Below, one piece after another: positions 1-7,991 of a DNA stretch of 64,000 bases (positions within the stretch are counted from its first letter, which is position 1; each line of letters starts with the position of its first letter). The stretch is from the NCBI GenBank assembly GCA_020886235.1, contig AP025250.1:1118715-1182714 (forward strand), written 5' to 3'. Source of the stretch: Candidatus Dependentiae bacterium Noda2021. GTDB taxonomy: Bacteria > Babelota > Babeliae > Babelales > Vermiphilaceae. The notes beneath the pieces were generated by a model. That model worked only from the letters and a program-made list of their open reading frames with translations, was not told where the DNA came from and did no database searches. Made by a program: the position numbers and the translations under genes.

Positions 1-1
1 A

Positions 2-316
2 GCACAAGATCCTGAATTCAAAATTGATGGATTCATTAGAGACATCACTAAAAATTTAAATCTTGAGCAACATTTTACTTCAGGTGAGTTTACTACCAGT
101 ACTGTCGAAGACAACTACCGAGAGCAAGCAGAAAAAGTAACGCTCGATGGTATTAACATGAAGCAACTCACACAGTTTTTATCCACGATAGAACAAACAA
201 ATCGTTTGTATATTAAAGATTTAGAAATTGTACGATCTGAAAAAAACCCAAGAACCATTAATTCGACATTAACTATAGCAACATTGTTACCGCCCTTGGC
301 CCGTGAGGGAATATGA
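2..316 (+). CDS. PilO/GspM-like pilus or type II secretion component, C-terminal end (partial)
   Basis: The reading frame is open from the left edge of the window to a TGA at 314-316, giving about 104 residues of a C-terminus. Its stop overlaps the start codon of the following secretin in an ATGA arrangement, so the two are translationally coupled in one operon. The final part (QLTQFLSTIEQTNRLYIKDL followed by a beta-strand-rich tail) resembles the ferredoxin-like C-terminal domain of PilO/GspM inner-membrane proteins that sit next to secretins. The family call rests on this weak resemblance and on gene order. The N-terminal membrane segment lies outside the window. Confidence 0.5.
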   Translation, partial: AQDPEFKIDGFIRDITKNLNLEQHFTSGEFTTSTVEDNYREQAEKVTLDGINMKQLTQFLSTIEQTNRLYIKDLEIVRSEKNPRTINSTLTIATLLPPLAREGI

Positions 317-2682
317 TAGTATTACTTATTCTTCTATTTGTAAGCACCGCTCTTTGCGCTGATGAGGCAAAAAGCTTGTATCATCGCAGCTCATTAGGTG
401 AAAAAGTTTCACCTAAACCCAATGAAAAACCTTCAAAGGGAAATCAGCGCAAACGAAAAATTAGCTTTTATTTTGATAACGAAGATTTAGTCGACGTTAT
501 TAATTTAATGAGCGCTGAAAAAAAAATTAATGTAGTGTTACCCAAAGAACCAATAACGCAAAAAGTTACCTTGCATATTGAGGAAAAACTCACCGTTCCT
601 GAAGCATGGGATATCTTGCAAACATTGCTTAATGTTGCCGGCTATAGCATGGTACCGCATGCAGGTACGTTTCAAATTTTAAGGACATCTCCAGAAATTA
701 TTAGAGAATCATTGCCATTGTATGTCGGTGTATTGCCACCTGATACGGATCAGCCCGTACGCTATTTGCATTACTTGCACAATATACGCGCATCTGAAGG
801 GACTGACAGTGAACTTCTTGCGATACTTAGAAGTATTTTATCAGACAATCCATTACTTAAAGCTGATATTCGCGTTGATGTTGCGACCAACAGTTTTCTT
901 ATTACGGACCGTGCAAGCAATATACGTGCTGCAGTAAACATATTAAACTCTCTTGATCAAACGACTTACAAAGAAACACTGGAAGTGCTTAGATTGCATT
1001 TTGTACAAGCCTCGTTTGTAGTTGATCAAATACTCAAAGAGTTACAAATAACGGTTGAGCCTCAACGGTTACCGGGCATGAAAAAGCCAGAGGGTGCTTA
1101 TTTTCAACCGGTTGCTGCAGCAGCATTGCCGCGTACAAATTCAATCATCCTGCGCGGACGGACTCAAGCGGTAGAGCGTCTAAAAGATTTTATAATGAAA
1201 TACATAGATGTAGAAATTGGCAGCGGAAGATCAATTTTGCACGTATATCAATTGCAATACCTCGACGCTGACACATTTGTGCCTGTACTTGAATCATTGA
1301 TTAGGGGCCAACGTGGCGCTGGTCCTGATCAAGCCCGTGCAGACTCGGGCGCTGAAGGCGGTCCTGAGCGTATGCTGCAAACCGTAATTGTAAAAAGCGA
1401 TAGAACATTAAATCTGGGCAACGAAGAAGCTCAGCGTGGAAAATTTGCTGGTAATAATAATCTTATTGTTGCAGCTCGCTCTGATGATTGGGAATATATT
1501 AAAAAATTTATTGAGCAAGTTGATCGACCACAAGATATTGTGATGCTGCAAGTATTGATTGCAGACTTAACATTAAATGACGTACGTTTAATTGGAAGCT
1601 CAATTAGAAACCCCGCGCAATTACCCTTGCCACATTTAGTTAATTTCCAATCAGCGCAAACCACACCCAATGTCTTACTTAATGAAAATACCGTACCTCC
1701 GGCAAATACCTTGCAATCAGATTTGTTGCGTAATGCCTATGCAGCCAATGGTACACCTGGTGACGCGCGAAGTGCGGCAAGCTTTTTTGGCCCAGGATCG
1801 GTGGCCCTTTCACTAAATGATCCAAATAGCGGGCAAACATGGGGTATATTCCAACTGCAAAAACTACTTGATAATACAAAAGTGTTAAGCCATCCACACG
1901 TGATAGCTATAAATAATAAGCAAGCTATGATCACCGTTACTGAGGAGCGTTTTTTACAAGATGCTGCTGCAGGTTCTTCTGGTGGTGCTATTAACGCAAC
2001 CCGTAAGTGGATCCCTGCTCGATTAACAGTAGGTATCACACCACGTATTAGTTCTGCAAACACCGTAAATCTATATATTGAAGTCGATATTGAGCAATTT
2101 TTGAGCAATAACGTCACTGATGGTAACCGTGTGACACGTAAAGTAATTACTAATGCTAATGTTGGTAATGGATGTGTTCTTGCACTGGGCGGACTTACCC
2201 GTATAGATATGCTTGATGCACTCAATGAAACACCATTATTAGGTAAAATTCCTTTTTTTGGGTGGTTGTTTAAACGTAGAAGCAGTGCTGCAACTAAAAG
2301 TTTTTTAACGGTGTTTATTTCTCCTACCATTATTAAACCACGTTTACGTGCAGGCATTAGTGACTTGACCAAAGATTATGTAGAAATTGCCCAAAATTAC
2401 AGCAATGAAAATTACATCTTTGATAACTTGCGTGATCCGATTACTCGTTGGTTCTTCCAACCAGCGCGCGAACCGGCACAAACACTTGTTGATCAATATC
2501 TTGCAACAGATCCTGATATTGCTGCTGATGCCTATGCTGAGGATATTTTAGATGAGCGAGACATCGAAAGCAGATTTCACATTGCATGCAAAGATAAACC
2601 CGCAAAACAAGAAGACGCTAAAGATCAGCAGCTAAAAGATCTGGTCAGTCAGATAGAGGAAAATCCGTTTTCACGAGCCTAA
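313..2682 (+). CDS. Secretin (GspD/PilQ family outer-membrane pore)
   Basis: A 789-residue secretin, the multimeric outer-membrane channel of type II secretion or type IV pilus machines. A signal peptide (about residues 1-15, ending LFVSTALCA) precedes an N0-like domain (FYFDNEDLVDVINLMS, near residue 55) and N1/N2-type repeats, one containing TNSFLITDRASNIRAAVNIL. The C-terminal secretin domain has VLSHPHVIAINNKQAMITV and the typical closing motif GGLTRIDMLDALNETPLLGK followed by IPFFGWLFK. An Asp/Lys-rich tail follows. The start codon overlaps the upstream stop. The 3' end overlaps the convergent enolase gene by 12 bp, with no terminator between them. Whether it serves secretion, a pilus or DNA uptake cannot be decided; PilM/PilN-like genes lie at the other end of the window. 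Confidence 0.9.
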   Translation: MIVLLILLFVSTALCADEAKSLYHRSSLGEKVSPKPNEKPSKGNQRKRKISFYFDNEDLVDVINLMSAEKKINVVLPKEPITQKVTLHIEEKLTVPEAWDILQTLLNVAGYSMVPHAGTFQILRTSPEIIRESLPLYVGVLPPDTDQPVRYLHYLHNIRASEGTDSELLAILRSILSDNPLLKADIRVDVATNSFLITDRASNIRAAVNILNSLDQTTYKETLEVLRLHFVQASFVVDQILKELQITVEPQRLPGMKKPEGAYFQPVAAAALPRTNSIILRGRTQAVERLKDFIMKYIDVEIGSGRSILHVYQLQYLDADTFVPVLESLIRGQRGAGPDQARADSGAEGGPERMLQTVIVKSDRTLNLGNEEAQRGKFAGNNNLIVAARSDDWEYIKKFIEQVDRPQDIVMLQVLIADLTLNDVRLIGSSIRNPAQLPLPHLVNFQSAQTTPNVLLNENTVPPANTLQSDLLRNAYAANGTPGDARSAASFFGPGSVALSLNDPNSGQTWGIFQLQKLLDNTKVLSHPHVIAINNKQAMITVTEERFLQDAAAGSSGGAINATRKWIPARLTVGITPRISSANTVNLYIEVDIEQFLSNNVTDGNRVTRKVITNANVGNGCVLALGGLTRIDMLDALNETPLLGKIPFFGWLFKRRSSAATKSFLTVFISPTIIKPRLRAGISDLTKDYVEIAQNYSNENYIFDNLRDPITRWFFQPAREPAQTLVDQYLATDPDIAADAYAEDILDERDIESRFHIACKDKPAKQEDAKDQQLKDLVSQIEENPFSRA

Positions 2683-3924
2683 TAAAGAAAACATTAAAAA
2701 GTCTTCAATGCGCATGAGCTGATTATATTTAGCCATGCGCTCACCTCGTGAAAAGCCGCCTGCTTTGATATACGGCACACTGCATCCTACTACAAGGTCA
2801 ACAATGAAGGTATCATTGGTCTCACCTGAGCGGTGTGACACAATACTCTGCAACTCGTATGCTTTGCACAATTTGATTGCTTGAAGCGTCTCGGTCACGG
2901 TACCAACCTGATTGGGTTTAATTATGACACCGGTTGCCAAACTTTGCTCAATGCCCTGCACAATACGATGTTGGTTTGATGCAAATAAATCATCACCTAC
3001 GATTAATACTTTTTCTGCAAGTCGGTTGGTAAGCTCTTTCCATCCTTCAATATCGGTGTCGGCAAGCCCATCTTCAATTGAATAAAGGGGATAGCTGTTT
3101 GCTAGTTTTTCATACCAATCAATCATATCTTGGGTTGTTTTGTACTCATGACCCCATTTGTAGATTTTTTTGGTCTCATCATAAAACTGGCTTGCTGCAA
3201 CATCAATTGCTATAACAAATTTAAGACCAGTTTTTAATTGCGCGCGTTCTATTGCGAGCATTAAAATATCAAATGCTTCCATTTCATCAGTAAACTGGGG
3301 CGAATAGCCACCTTCATCACCAACAAGAATTGATTTTTTCTTTTCTTTAAGAACATGTTTTAACTCTTGCGCAATAACAAAGCCACCCTCCATCGAGTCT
3401 CTAAAACTTTGGGCACCTACCGGTATTACCATAAGCTCTTGGATAATCAAATTGTTGTCTGCATGTGCCCCGCCATTAATCACATTAAACAACGGAAAGG
3501 GTAAACTCACCGAATTAAAGTCACATAAATGCCCAGCAAGCTCGTATGGCTCCACGCCGGCAATCAATGCTTGCGATCTAAATATACACATACTTGCAGC
3601 AAGAATCGTATTGGCACCAAGCTTGGACTTATCTGTTGTACCATCAAGCTCAATCATATGTAAATCCATGGTGATTGCTTCTGGCTCTTGGCCAATTAAT
3701 GCTGGCGCAATAATATTTTCTAAATTTTCTATAGCAGCAGACACGCCATGCCCACCTAATCTTTTTTCATCACGCAATTCTTTTGCTTCAAACTGCCCCT
3801 TTGAAACACCGGATGCCACAGAAGAAGTGACTGAAAACCCTTCTTCTAAAAACATTTCACACTCAAGAGTTGGCATACCACGGGAGTCATATATTTCACG
3901 GCCTATGATTTTGGTAATTTTCAT
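2671..3924 (-). CDS. eno: Enolase (phosphopyruvate hydratase)
   Basis: A 417-residue enolase interconverting 2-phosphoglycerate and phosphoenolpyruvate in glycolysis. The N-terminus has the family signature (EIYDSRGMPTLECEM). Substrate and catalytic motifs are present: NGGAHADN, the acid/base region GDEGGYSP, the Mg-binding SIEDGLAD, the catalytic Lys in IIKPNQVGT, and SHRSGETNDT. The second conserved Lys lies in IKAGGFSRGER. Length is normal for the family (about 420-430). The start has a good Shine-Dalgarno (AGGGGAG) spaced 5 nt from ATG. It converges on and overlaps the secretin gene by 12 bp. Confidence 0.97.
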   Translation of the reverse strand: MKITKIIGREIYDSRGMPTLECEMFLEEGFSVTSSVASGVSKGQFEAKELRDEKRLGGHGVSAAIENLENIIAPALIGQEPEAITMDLHMIELDGTTDKSKLGANTILAASMCIFRSQALIAGVEPYELAGHLCDFNSVSLPFPLFNVINGGAHADNNLIIQELMVIPVGAQSFRDSMEGGFVIAQELKHVLKEKKKSILVGDEGGYSPQFTDEMEAFDILMLAIERAQLKTGLKFVIAIDVAASQFYDETKKIYKWGHEYKTTQDMIDWYEKLANSYPLYSIEDGLADTDIEGWKELTNRLAEKVLIVGDDLFASNQHRIVQGIEQSLATGVIIKPNQVGTVTETLQAIKLCKAYELQSIVSHRSGETNDTFIVDLVVGCSVPYIKAGGFSRGERMAKYNQLMRIEDFLMFSLLGS

Positions 3925-4042
3925 TAAAACTCCCCTATGCAGTAATGTTTATAGTAAACCTTACTTGCTACTATACACAGTTTGTTAGAGTGAGAATATG
4001 GTTTGGGAATTTTGGAAAAATACTCATGATTTTTAACACTTG

Positions 4043-5116
4043 CTAATCAAACAACCCAGAGCGCTTAACTGCTTCCATCTCATCTTCATAGATTTTTTTT
4101 AAAACATTTTTTGCATCATAATACGCAATTATAGCTGCAACTTCGTAGGGCCAAGGCAACAGTATAGTTTGTTTTTTAGCTTTCCCTGAAAGCATTTCTT
4201 TAATTATTGTGTAACGATGCAACATCCTTCCCTCTACTTTGTGGTCATTCTTTTTGGCAAGCTCATAGGGTGTCAGACCTTGATTGTTTACTAGTTTTTC
4301 ATCAATTACCGGGCAGACGAGGAGCGATGCGATTGCGTAATGATGATTGTTAGAGAATTTTTGTTTTTTAACACTATAATGTAACGGCGTGTCACCATCG
4401 GTTGTTTGTGAGTTAATAAGATTTATCCGGCTTGGTTTTTGCGCTGCTAACTGTTCTAAAAACTTTTTTACTATTTTTCCCTTTAGATGGTCCCATCCAC
4501 GCACCACATGAAACACTGTTTCTTTATCTAGATTCCGTTTACTTACATCAGCGCCGTGAGCAAGTAAGCAATTAATTACATTAATATCATACGCAAACAT
4601 AACAGGTGTGTTGCCTCGATTGTCTAATGCATTCGGGTCAGCGCCAGCCTTGAGCAAGACCGACAAACCAGGAACGTTGCAGGCAGTAACTGCATAATGC
4701 ACTGCATACTTTAAGCGTTCATCATGTGCATTAACTTTTTTACTTTTTTTTATCAGAAAATCTAAGACCTCGGCAGAATCAGGCCATTCATCATGAGGCC
4801 GCCGTTCAGCATATTTGCAAACAATGTGATCAGTAATCACAACTCCTCTGTTCACCATTAACTCTATAATATTTAATAGAGGCCCTTTTCGGTTGATTAA
4901 CGCCTCCAAAATAGTTTCTTTGGTTTCGTACCATGGATGAGTAAAAACAATTTTGTTAAGATCATGTATTGAACTGAGTCTTTCTTCTATTTCTTCAAGT
5001 GGCTCATATTTAATGGCGCGCTCTATTAAATCAAGTTCGGTTAAAGGACGCTCATATGAGTATATAGATATCGAAGTGAGCACAATTGTATGTGCTAGAA
5101 AAAAAATGAATTTCAT
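4043..5116 (-). CDS. Exported ankyrin-repeat protein
   Basis: About 357 residues beginning at ATG 5116. A GTG fifteen bases upstream (5131) is a possible alternative start. A hydrophobic N-terminus (MKFIFFLAHTIVLTSISIYS) is a signal peptide. Ankyrin-type repeats follow, the clearest being YAVHYAVTACNVPGLSVLLK then AGADPNALDNRGNTPVMFA, HGADVSKRNLDKETVFHVV and TTDGDTPLHYSV. Ankyrin repeats mediate protein binding. In host-associated bacteria, exported ankyrin proteins are often effectors, but no secretion signal beyond the signal peptide is seen, so that role is inferred. It stands alone, with spacers on both sides. Confidence 0.8.
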   Translation of the reverse strand: MKFIFFLAHTIVLTSISIYSYERPLTELDLIERAIKYEPLEEIEERLSSIHDLNKIVFTHPWYETKETILEALINRKGPLLNIIELMVNRGVVITDHIVCKYAERRPHDEWPDSAEVLDFLIKKSKKVNAHDERLKYAVHYAVTACNVPGLSVLLKAGADPNALDNRGNTPVMFAYDINVINCLLAHGADVSKRNLDKETVFHVVRGWDHLKGKIVKKFLEQLAAQKPSRINLINSQTTDGDTPLHYSVKKQKFSNNHHYAIASLLVCPVIDEKLVNNQGLTPYELAKKNDHKVEGRMLHRYTIIKEMLSGKAKKQTILLPWPYEVAAIIAYYDAKNVLKKIYEDEMEAVKRSGLFD

Positions 5117-5207
5117 TTTGTAGTTATCCACATCATAAAATGATACATAAGAGGTGTTTACAGTAGATGTGTATGTAGAATAACTATATCAATTTGTTTG
5201 TATAGAA

Positions 5208-5234
5208 AAGGAGAAAGAAATTTTCTTTCTCCTT
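5208..5234 (-). terminator. Rho-independent terminator of the small exported protein cluster
   Basis: A perfect 13-bp inverted repeat (AAGGAGAAAGAAA / TTTCTTTCTCCTT) lies just after the stop of the 5242-5634 gene. Read on the minus strand it is followed by TTTTC. It closes the three-gene cluster. Confidence 0.7.
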
Positions 5235-5241
5235 ATATTTT

Positions 5242-5634
5242 TTAGTTAGAATCTTCAATGCGCAACGTTTGTGGCACGTATAACGGTCTTCCGTTTTCAT
5301 CAACGCGTTCACGCACATCACGGATTTCACCCATTGATCTAATATTGAATGTGCGGCCGCGGCATGCAATACCTTGCACGTTAAGACTTGTTGTTAATCC
5401 TTGAACAACACCACTTCTTCCGATAGCCGTAACACGGTTAACGCAATACCCACGAGTATTTATTTCCCATGTTCTACCCGGCTCAATCACTTGATTAGGA
5501 TTTGACCAGGTACCAATAGCATTAAGCTCTACGTATACTTGGCCAGCGGTATTATTGTTTACACGGTATACATACGCTTGTACTGCGCATGATGCAATGC
5601 TTAGTAAGCTAAATAAGATTAATTTTAATTTCAT
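5242..5634 (-). CDS. Small exported protein, YxxRVxNxT family, copy 3 of tandem triplet
   Basis: About 130 residues from ATG 5634, which has AAAGGTGAT as ribosome site; a GTG at 5643 lies inside that site and is rejected. A signal peptide ends at VQA, and the mature chain starts YVYRVNNNTAGQVYVELNAI. Two cysteines (GYCVNR and IACRGR) match the sibling genes and could form a disulfide. A conserved Pro-Gly-Arg-Thr turn precedes INTRG. The alternating hydrophobic pattern suggests an all-beta sandwich domain. I recognise no database family. It is last in a same-strand cluster with 5646-6017 (2-bp gap) and 6071-6469, clearly paralogues; a fourth relative lies at 29117-29485. Confidence 0.75.
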   Translation of the reverse strand: MKLKLILFSLLSIASCAVQAYVYRVNNNTAGQVYVELNAIGTWSNPNQVIEPGRTWEINTRGYCVNRVTAIGRSGVVQGLTTSLNVQGIACRGRTFNIRSMGEIRDVRERVDENGRPLYVPQTLRIEDSN

Positions 5635-5645
5635 AGTAATCACCT

Positions 5646-6017
5646 TTAATTTGAAAGCTCTATATTAAGCCCTTGATACTGCAAAATATTTGTCTGCAAA
5701 TTTCTTGCTAATGGCAAACGTGGGGTAATGTGTATGGTTCTATTACGGCATCTGTTGCCGGGAATGTTAGCTGTCGCATTTGATAATCCGATTGTTGAAC
5801 CAGTAACACCAGAAACTGAGATTCTGCTCGGACACCAGCCAATAGTATTTGCAGTCCATTCTGCTGATGGATCTACATCTTGTGTGTAGGTTGGACCTGC
5901 AGTGGTTTCAATTGCTACTGAAACAATACCATCCGTTGTGTTAATAACTCTCATTAGATAGGCATTTGCATTAAAGACGCCGGTCATAAGAAGCAGCGCT
6001 AACAATTTATACTTCAT
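5646..6017 (-). CDS. Small exported protein, YxxRVxNxT family, copy 2 of tandem triplet
   Basis: A 123-residue protein with signal peptide (MKYKLLALLLMTGVFNANA) and mature start YLMRVINTTDGIVSVAIETT. It keeps the family landmarks: NT-x-G-W-C (first Cys) and NRCRNRT (second Cys) at the same spacing as its neighbours. The start has AAGGAAG. It ends only 2 bp before the next gene, so the two are probably cotranscribed and coupled. Sequence divergence between the three copies is large, so the duplication is old or the mature domains evolve fast. Function unknown. Confidence 0.75.
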   Translation of the reverse strand: MKYKLLALLLMTGVFNANAYLMRVINTTDGIVSVAIETTAGPTYTQDVDPSAEWTANTIGWCPSRISVSGVTGSTIGLSNATANIPGNRCRNRTIHITPRLPLARNLQTNILQYQGLNIELSN

Positions 6018-6070
6018 ATACTTCCTTTTTGTTATTTATTACGTTTATTTAAAACTTTTTGATCAACCAT

Positions 6071-6469
6071 TTACTCTTCTTGTATGTATATAGACTCAAC
6101 TTCTTCGGTGCGTTGAGGAGCATTAAAATCTATTGTAGGAATCCAAAGATTTCGTGTCATCGTGCGACTTCTTATAACAAAATTTCTTCCTCTGCAAGCA
6201 TTTCCTTGTAAATCTAAACTATCCTGCCGCCGCGCTCCACCGATAACAAACTCAGGAACATAGGCAAGAATTGAGTTTACGCAAAAAATCCCTGTATTGA
6301 TTCTGGTTTCAGTGTGGGGCTCTAATGTTACATTTCTATTCTGACGACCGATTTCATTTAATATTACCACCACTCGATTATTGGTAGTGTTCCTTACTCT
6401 AAACGTGTAAGCTTCTGCGCACAATGAGACTGCAGCAGCAAAAATCATTATTACATAATTCAACTTCAT
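6071..6469 (-). CDS. Small exported protein, YxxRVxNxT family, copy 1 of tandem triplet
   Basis: A 132-residue protein with signal peptide ending at CAEA and mature start YTFRVRNTTNNRVVVILNEI. The cysteine pair is conserved (GIFCVNSI and NACRGRN), as is the Pro-His-Thr-Glu turn before INTG. A polar C-terminal extension of about 20 residues (TEEVESIYIQEE) is unique to this copy. It is the first gene of the tandem triplet, with its start served by GACGAGG. Function unknown; a small beta-sandwich exposed in the periplasm, on the surface or outside the cell is a reasonable structural guess. Confidence 0.75.
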   Translation of the reverse strand: MKLNYVIMIFAAAVSLCAEAYTFRVRNTTNNRVVVILNEIGRQNRNVTLEPHTETRINTGIFCVNSILAYVPEFVIGGARRQDSLDLQGNACRGRNFVIRSRTMTRNLWIPTIDFNAPQRTEEVESIYIQEE

Positions 6470-6624
6470 AAAAAAACCTCGTCGCTCAAACCAACTATTT
6501 ACAATTAGAATATCAAATTCAAAACTGCAAATACCATGAATTAAGCAAAATGAGGATTAAATTAGTTATTGAAAATATTTATCAATCAGGATGCATTAAT
6601 TCTCAGATGACATTAAATTATTAT

Positions 6625-6966
6625 TCAACGATGCAGATTTTTCTTTTGTGGTAAGGGTTTTACGTGTTTTCCTTTTAAATATGTGCTCAAAGCCTCGTAC
6701 ATGATTTCTTTGACGGTCAGGCGTTCCCAATACGCCAGAGCACGAATTTTTTCATTCATTTTTTCTTCCACGATAAAGGTCGCACGAGTCCAGCCTTCGG
6801 GTAACCCTTTTTGAGTGCTTTTACTTTTCTCAATTAATGTTGCAAGAGATTGATAAGATTCGTCTTTGATTTGTTGCTTGTGGCTTTTTTGTGGTCCTTT
6901 TTGACCATTATATTCGATAAGCTTTTTGGTATGCGACCAAGTCCATTTTTCATCGTATTTCCTCAT
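6625..6966 (-). CDS. Ribbon-helix-helix type partner of ParA (putative centromere-binding protein)
   Basis: A 113-residue basic protein directly downstream of parA on the same strand (51-bp gap). The C-terminal half (WTRATFIVEEKMNEKIRALA then WERLTVKEIMYEALSTYL) has the beta-helix-helix pattern of ribbon-helix-helix proteins, which bind DNA as dimers. The N-terminal half is Lys/Gln-rich and unstructured, as in small plasmid partition proteins that stimulate ParA through their N-terminus. Family call is from this pattern and from gene order. It differs from the usual chromosomal ParB, which is larger, has a CTPase domain and binds parS. Confidence 0.65.
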   Translation of the reverse strand: MRKYDEKWTWSHTKKLIEYNGQKGPQKSHKQQIKDESYQSLATLIEKSKSTQKGLPEGWTRATFIVEEKMNEKIRALAYWERLTVKEIMYEALSTYLKGKHVKPLPQKKNLHR

Positions 6967-6971
6967 GTATG

Positions 6972-6984
6972 TTTACTGAGTAAA
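6972..6984. promoter_or_regulatory. Palindrome between parA and its RHH partner (candidate operator)
   Basis: TTTACTGAGTAAA is a perfect 5-3-5 inverted repeat, 5 bp upstream of the RHH start codon. On the minus strand it overlaps the string GTAAACATAC, and TAAACATAC occurs again upstream of parA (7834-7842). It could be a binding site of the RHH protein. The role is inferred. Confidence 0.35.
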
Positions 6985-7017
6985 TCAAGTACCCTTATGT
7001 TCATATTACTTTCGCGC

Positions 7018-7773
7018 TTACTTATTCACCGTGCGGGCTATCACTTCTTTGCACAATGCATAGTAATCTTTTGCGCCATTTGATTCAGGGTTGTGGCTGT
7101 AAATATCTTTGCCAAAACTCGGAGCTTCAGTTAATGCGACATTTTCACGTATTACCGTTTTAAAGGCTTTACCTTTGAAGTTTGATTTTAAATAAGCAAC
7201 CACTTCCTTGTTGATCTTTCTTCGATTAAACCGAGTACCTATAATACCACCTACTTGCAAATGTGGGTTAGTATGACTGGTAATCAAACTAAGGGTGTCC
7301 ATTAATTGCCCTAATCCTTGTAATGCCAAAAACTCAGTTTGCACGGGAATATAAACTTCATGTGCAGCAGTAAGCGCATTGATTGCAAGAAGCCCTAAAC
7401 TTGGTGGGCAATCGATAAAAATATAATCGTAACCTTTTATACTTTTGATAATTTTTTTAAGAAGATATTCTTTTTCAGCAGCCGTGCGATATTCTTGCTC
7501 AAGGCTTGATAACTCTATTGAGGCGGGAATAATTGAAAGTTTGTCTTTTTTTATAACAACTTCTTCTAATAAAACTTGATTCTTAACAAGATGATATATT
7601 GAATAGGTGGGCGATTCTATACCAAGGGAGCATGAGAGACTTGCTTGTGGGTCAAAATCAACCAACAGTACTTTTTTTTGTAATTTTGCAAGACCTGCAC
7701 CTATGTTAATAGTTGATGTAGTTTTTCCTACACCACCTTTTTGATTCAAAAAAGCAATTACTTTTGTTTTCAT
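7018..7773 (-). CDS. parA: ParA/Soj family partition ATPase
   Basis: A 251-residue ParA ATPase that drives DNA segregation by ATP-dependent binding to nucleoid DNA. It starts directly with the deviant Walker A motif (FLNQKGGVGKTTSTINIG, signature Lys at the fifth motif position). Walker A-prime is VLLVDFDPQAS and Walker B is YDYIFIDCPPSLGLL. Length and the missing N-terminal HTH fit the chromosomal Soj type. The partner gene downstream encodes a ribbon-helix-helix protein, not a classical ParB. The pair lies about 9 kb from the candidate origin, where partition genes usually lie. The upstream region has repeated GTAAACA/TAAACA strings. Confidence 0.93.
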   Translation of the reverse strand: MKTKVIAFLNQKGGVGKTTSTINIGAGLAKLQKKVLLVDFDPQASLSCSLGIESPTYSIYHLVKNQVLLEEVVIKKDKLSIIPASIELSSLEQEYRTAAEKEYLLKKIIKSIKGYDYIFIDCPPSLGLLAINALTAAHEVYIPVQTEFLALQGLGQLMDTLSLITSHTNPHLQVGGIIGTRFNRRKINKEVVAYLKSNFKGKAFKTVIRENVALTEAPSFGKDIYSHNPESNGAKDYYALCKEVIARTVNK

Positions 7774-7808
7774 ACAATCCCCTGTTTTGGACCTCTATAA
7801 ACCCTGGT

Positions 7809-7842
7809 TACGCTTACCATACGTAAACAATATAAACATACG
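7809..7842. promoter_or_regulatory. Repeat cluster upstream of parA (candidate operator/centromere-like site)
   Basis: Within 34 bp there is an inverted repeat (TTACG at 7809-7813, CGTAA at 7822-7826) and a direct repeat (TAAACA ATA TAAACA, 7824-7838), continuing into TACG. The string TAAACATAC recurs upstream of the RHH gene. This is a candidate autoregulatory or centromere-like site; the proposed function is inference. Confidence 0.35.
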
Positions 7843-7947
7843 CAATAGTTTTAATTGACTATTAATCAGTAAAAAAAATTTTTGTTGTAACAAAAGTTTA
7901 CATAATCTTATGAATGAGGATTGATCTGAAGCCCATATCGGGAGATC

Positions 7948-7980
7948 AAAAAAAAAGAGCCGCTCGGTCGAGCAGCTCTT
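7948..7980 (-). terminator. Rho-independent terminator after aspS
   Basis: Hairpin AAGAGCcGCTC / GAGCaGCTCTT with a GGTC loop, followed on the minus strand by nine T residues, just downstream of the aspS stop. Confidence 0.85.
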
Positions 7981-7991
7981 AAACTGAACGT

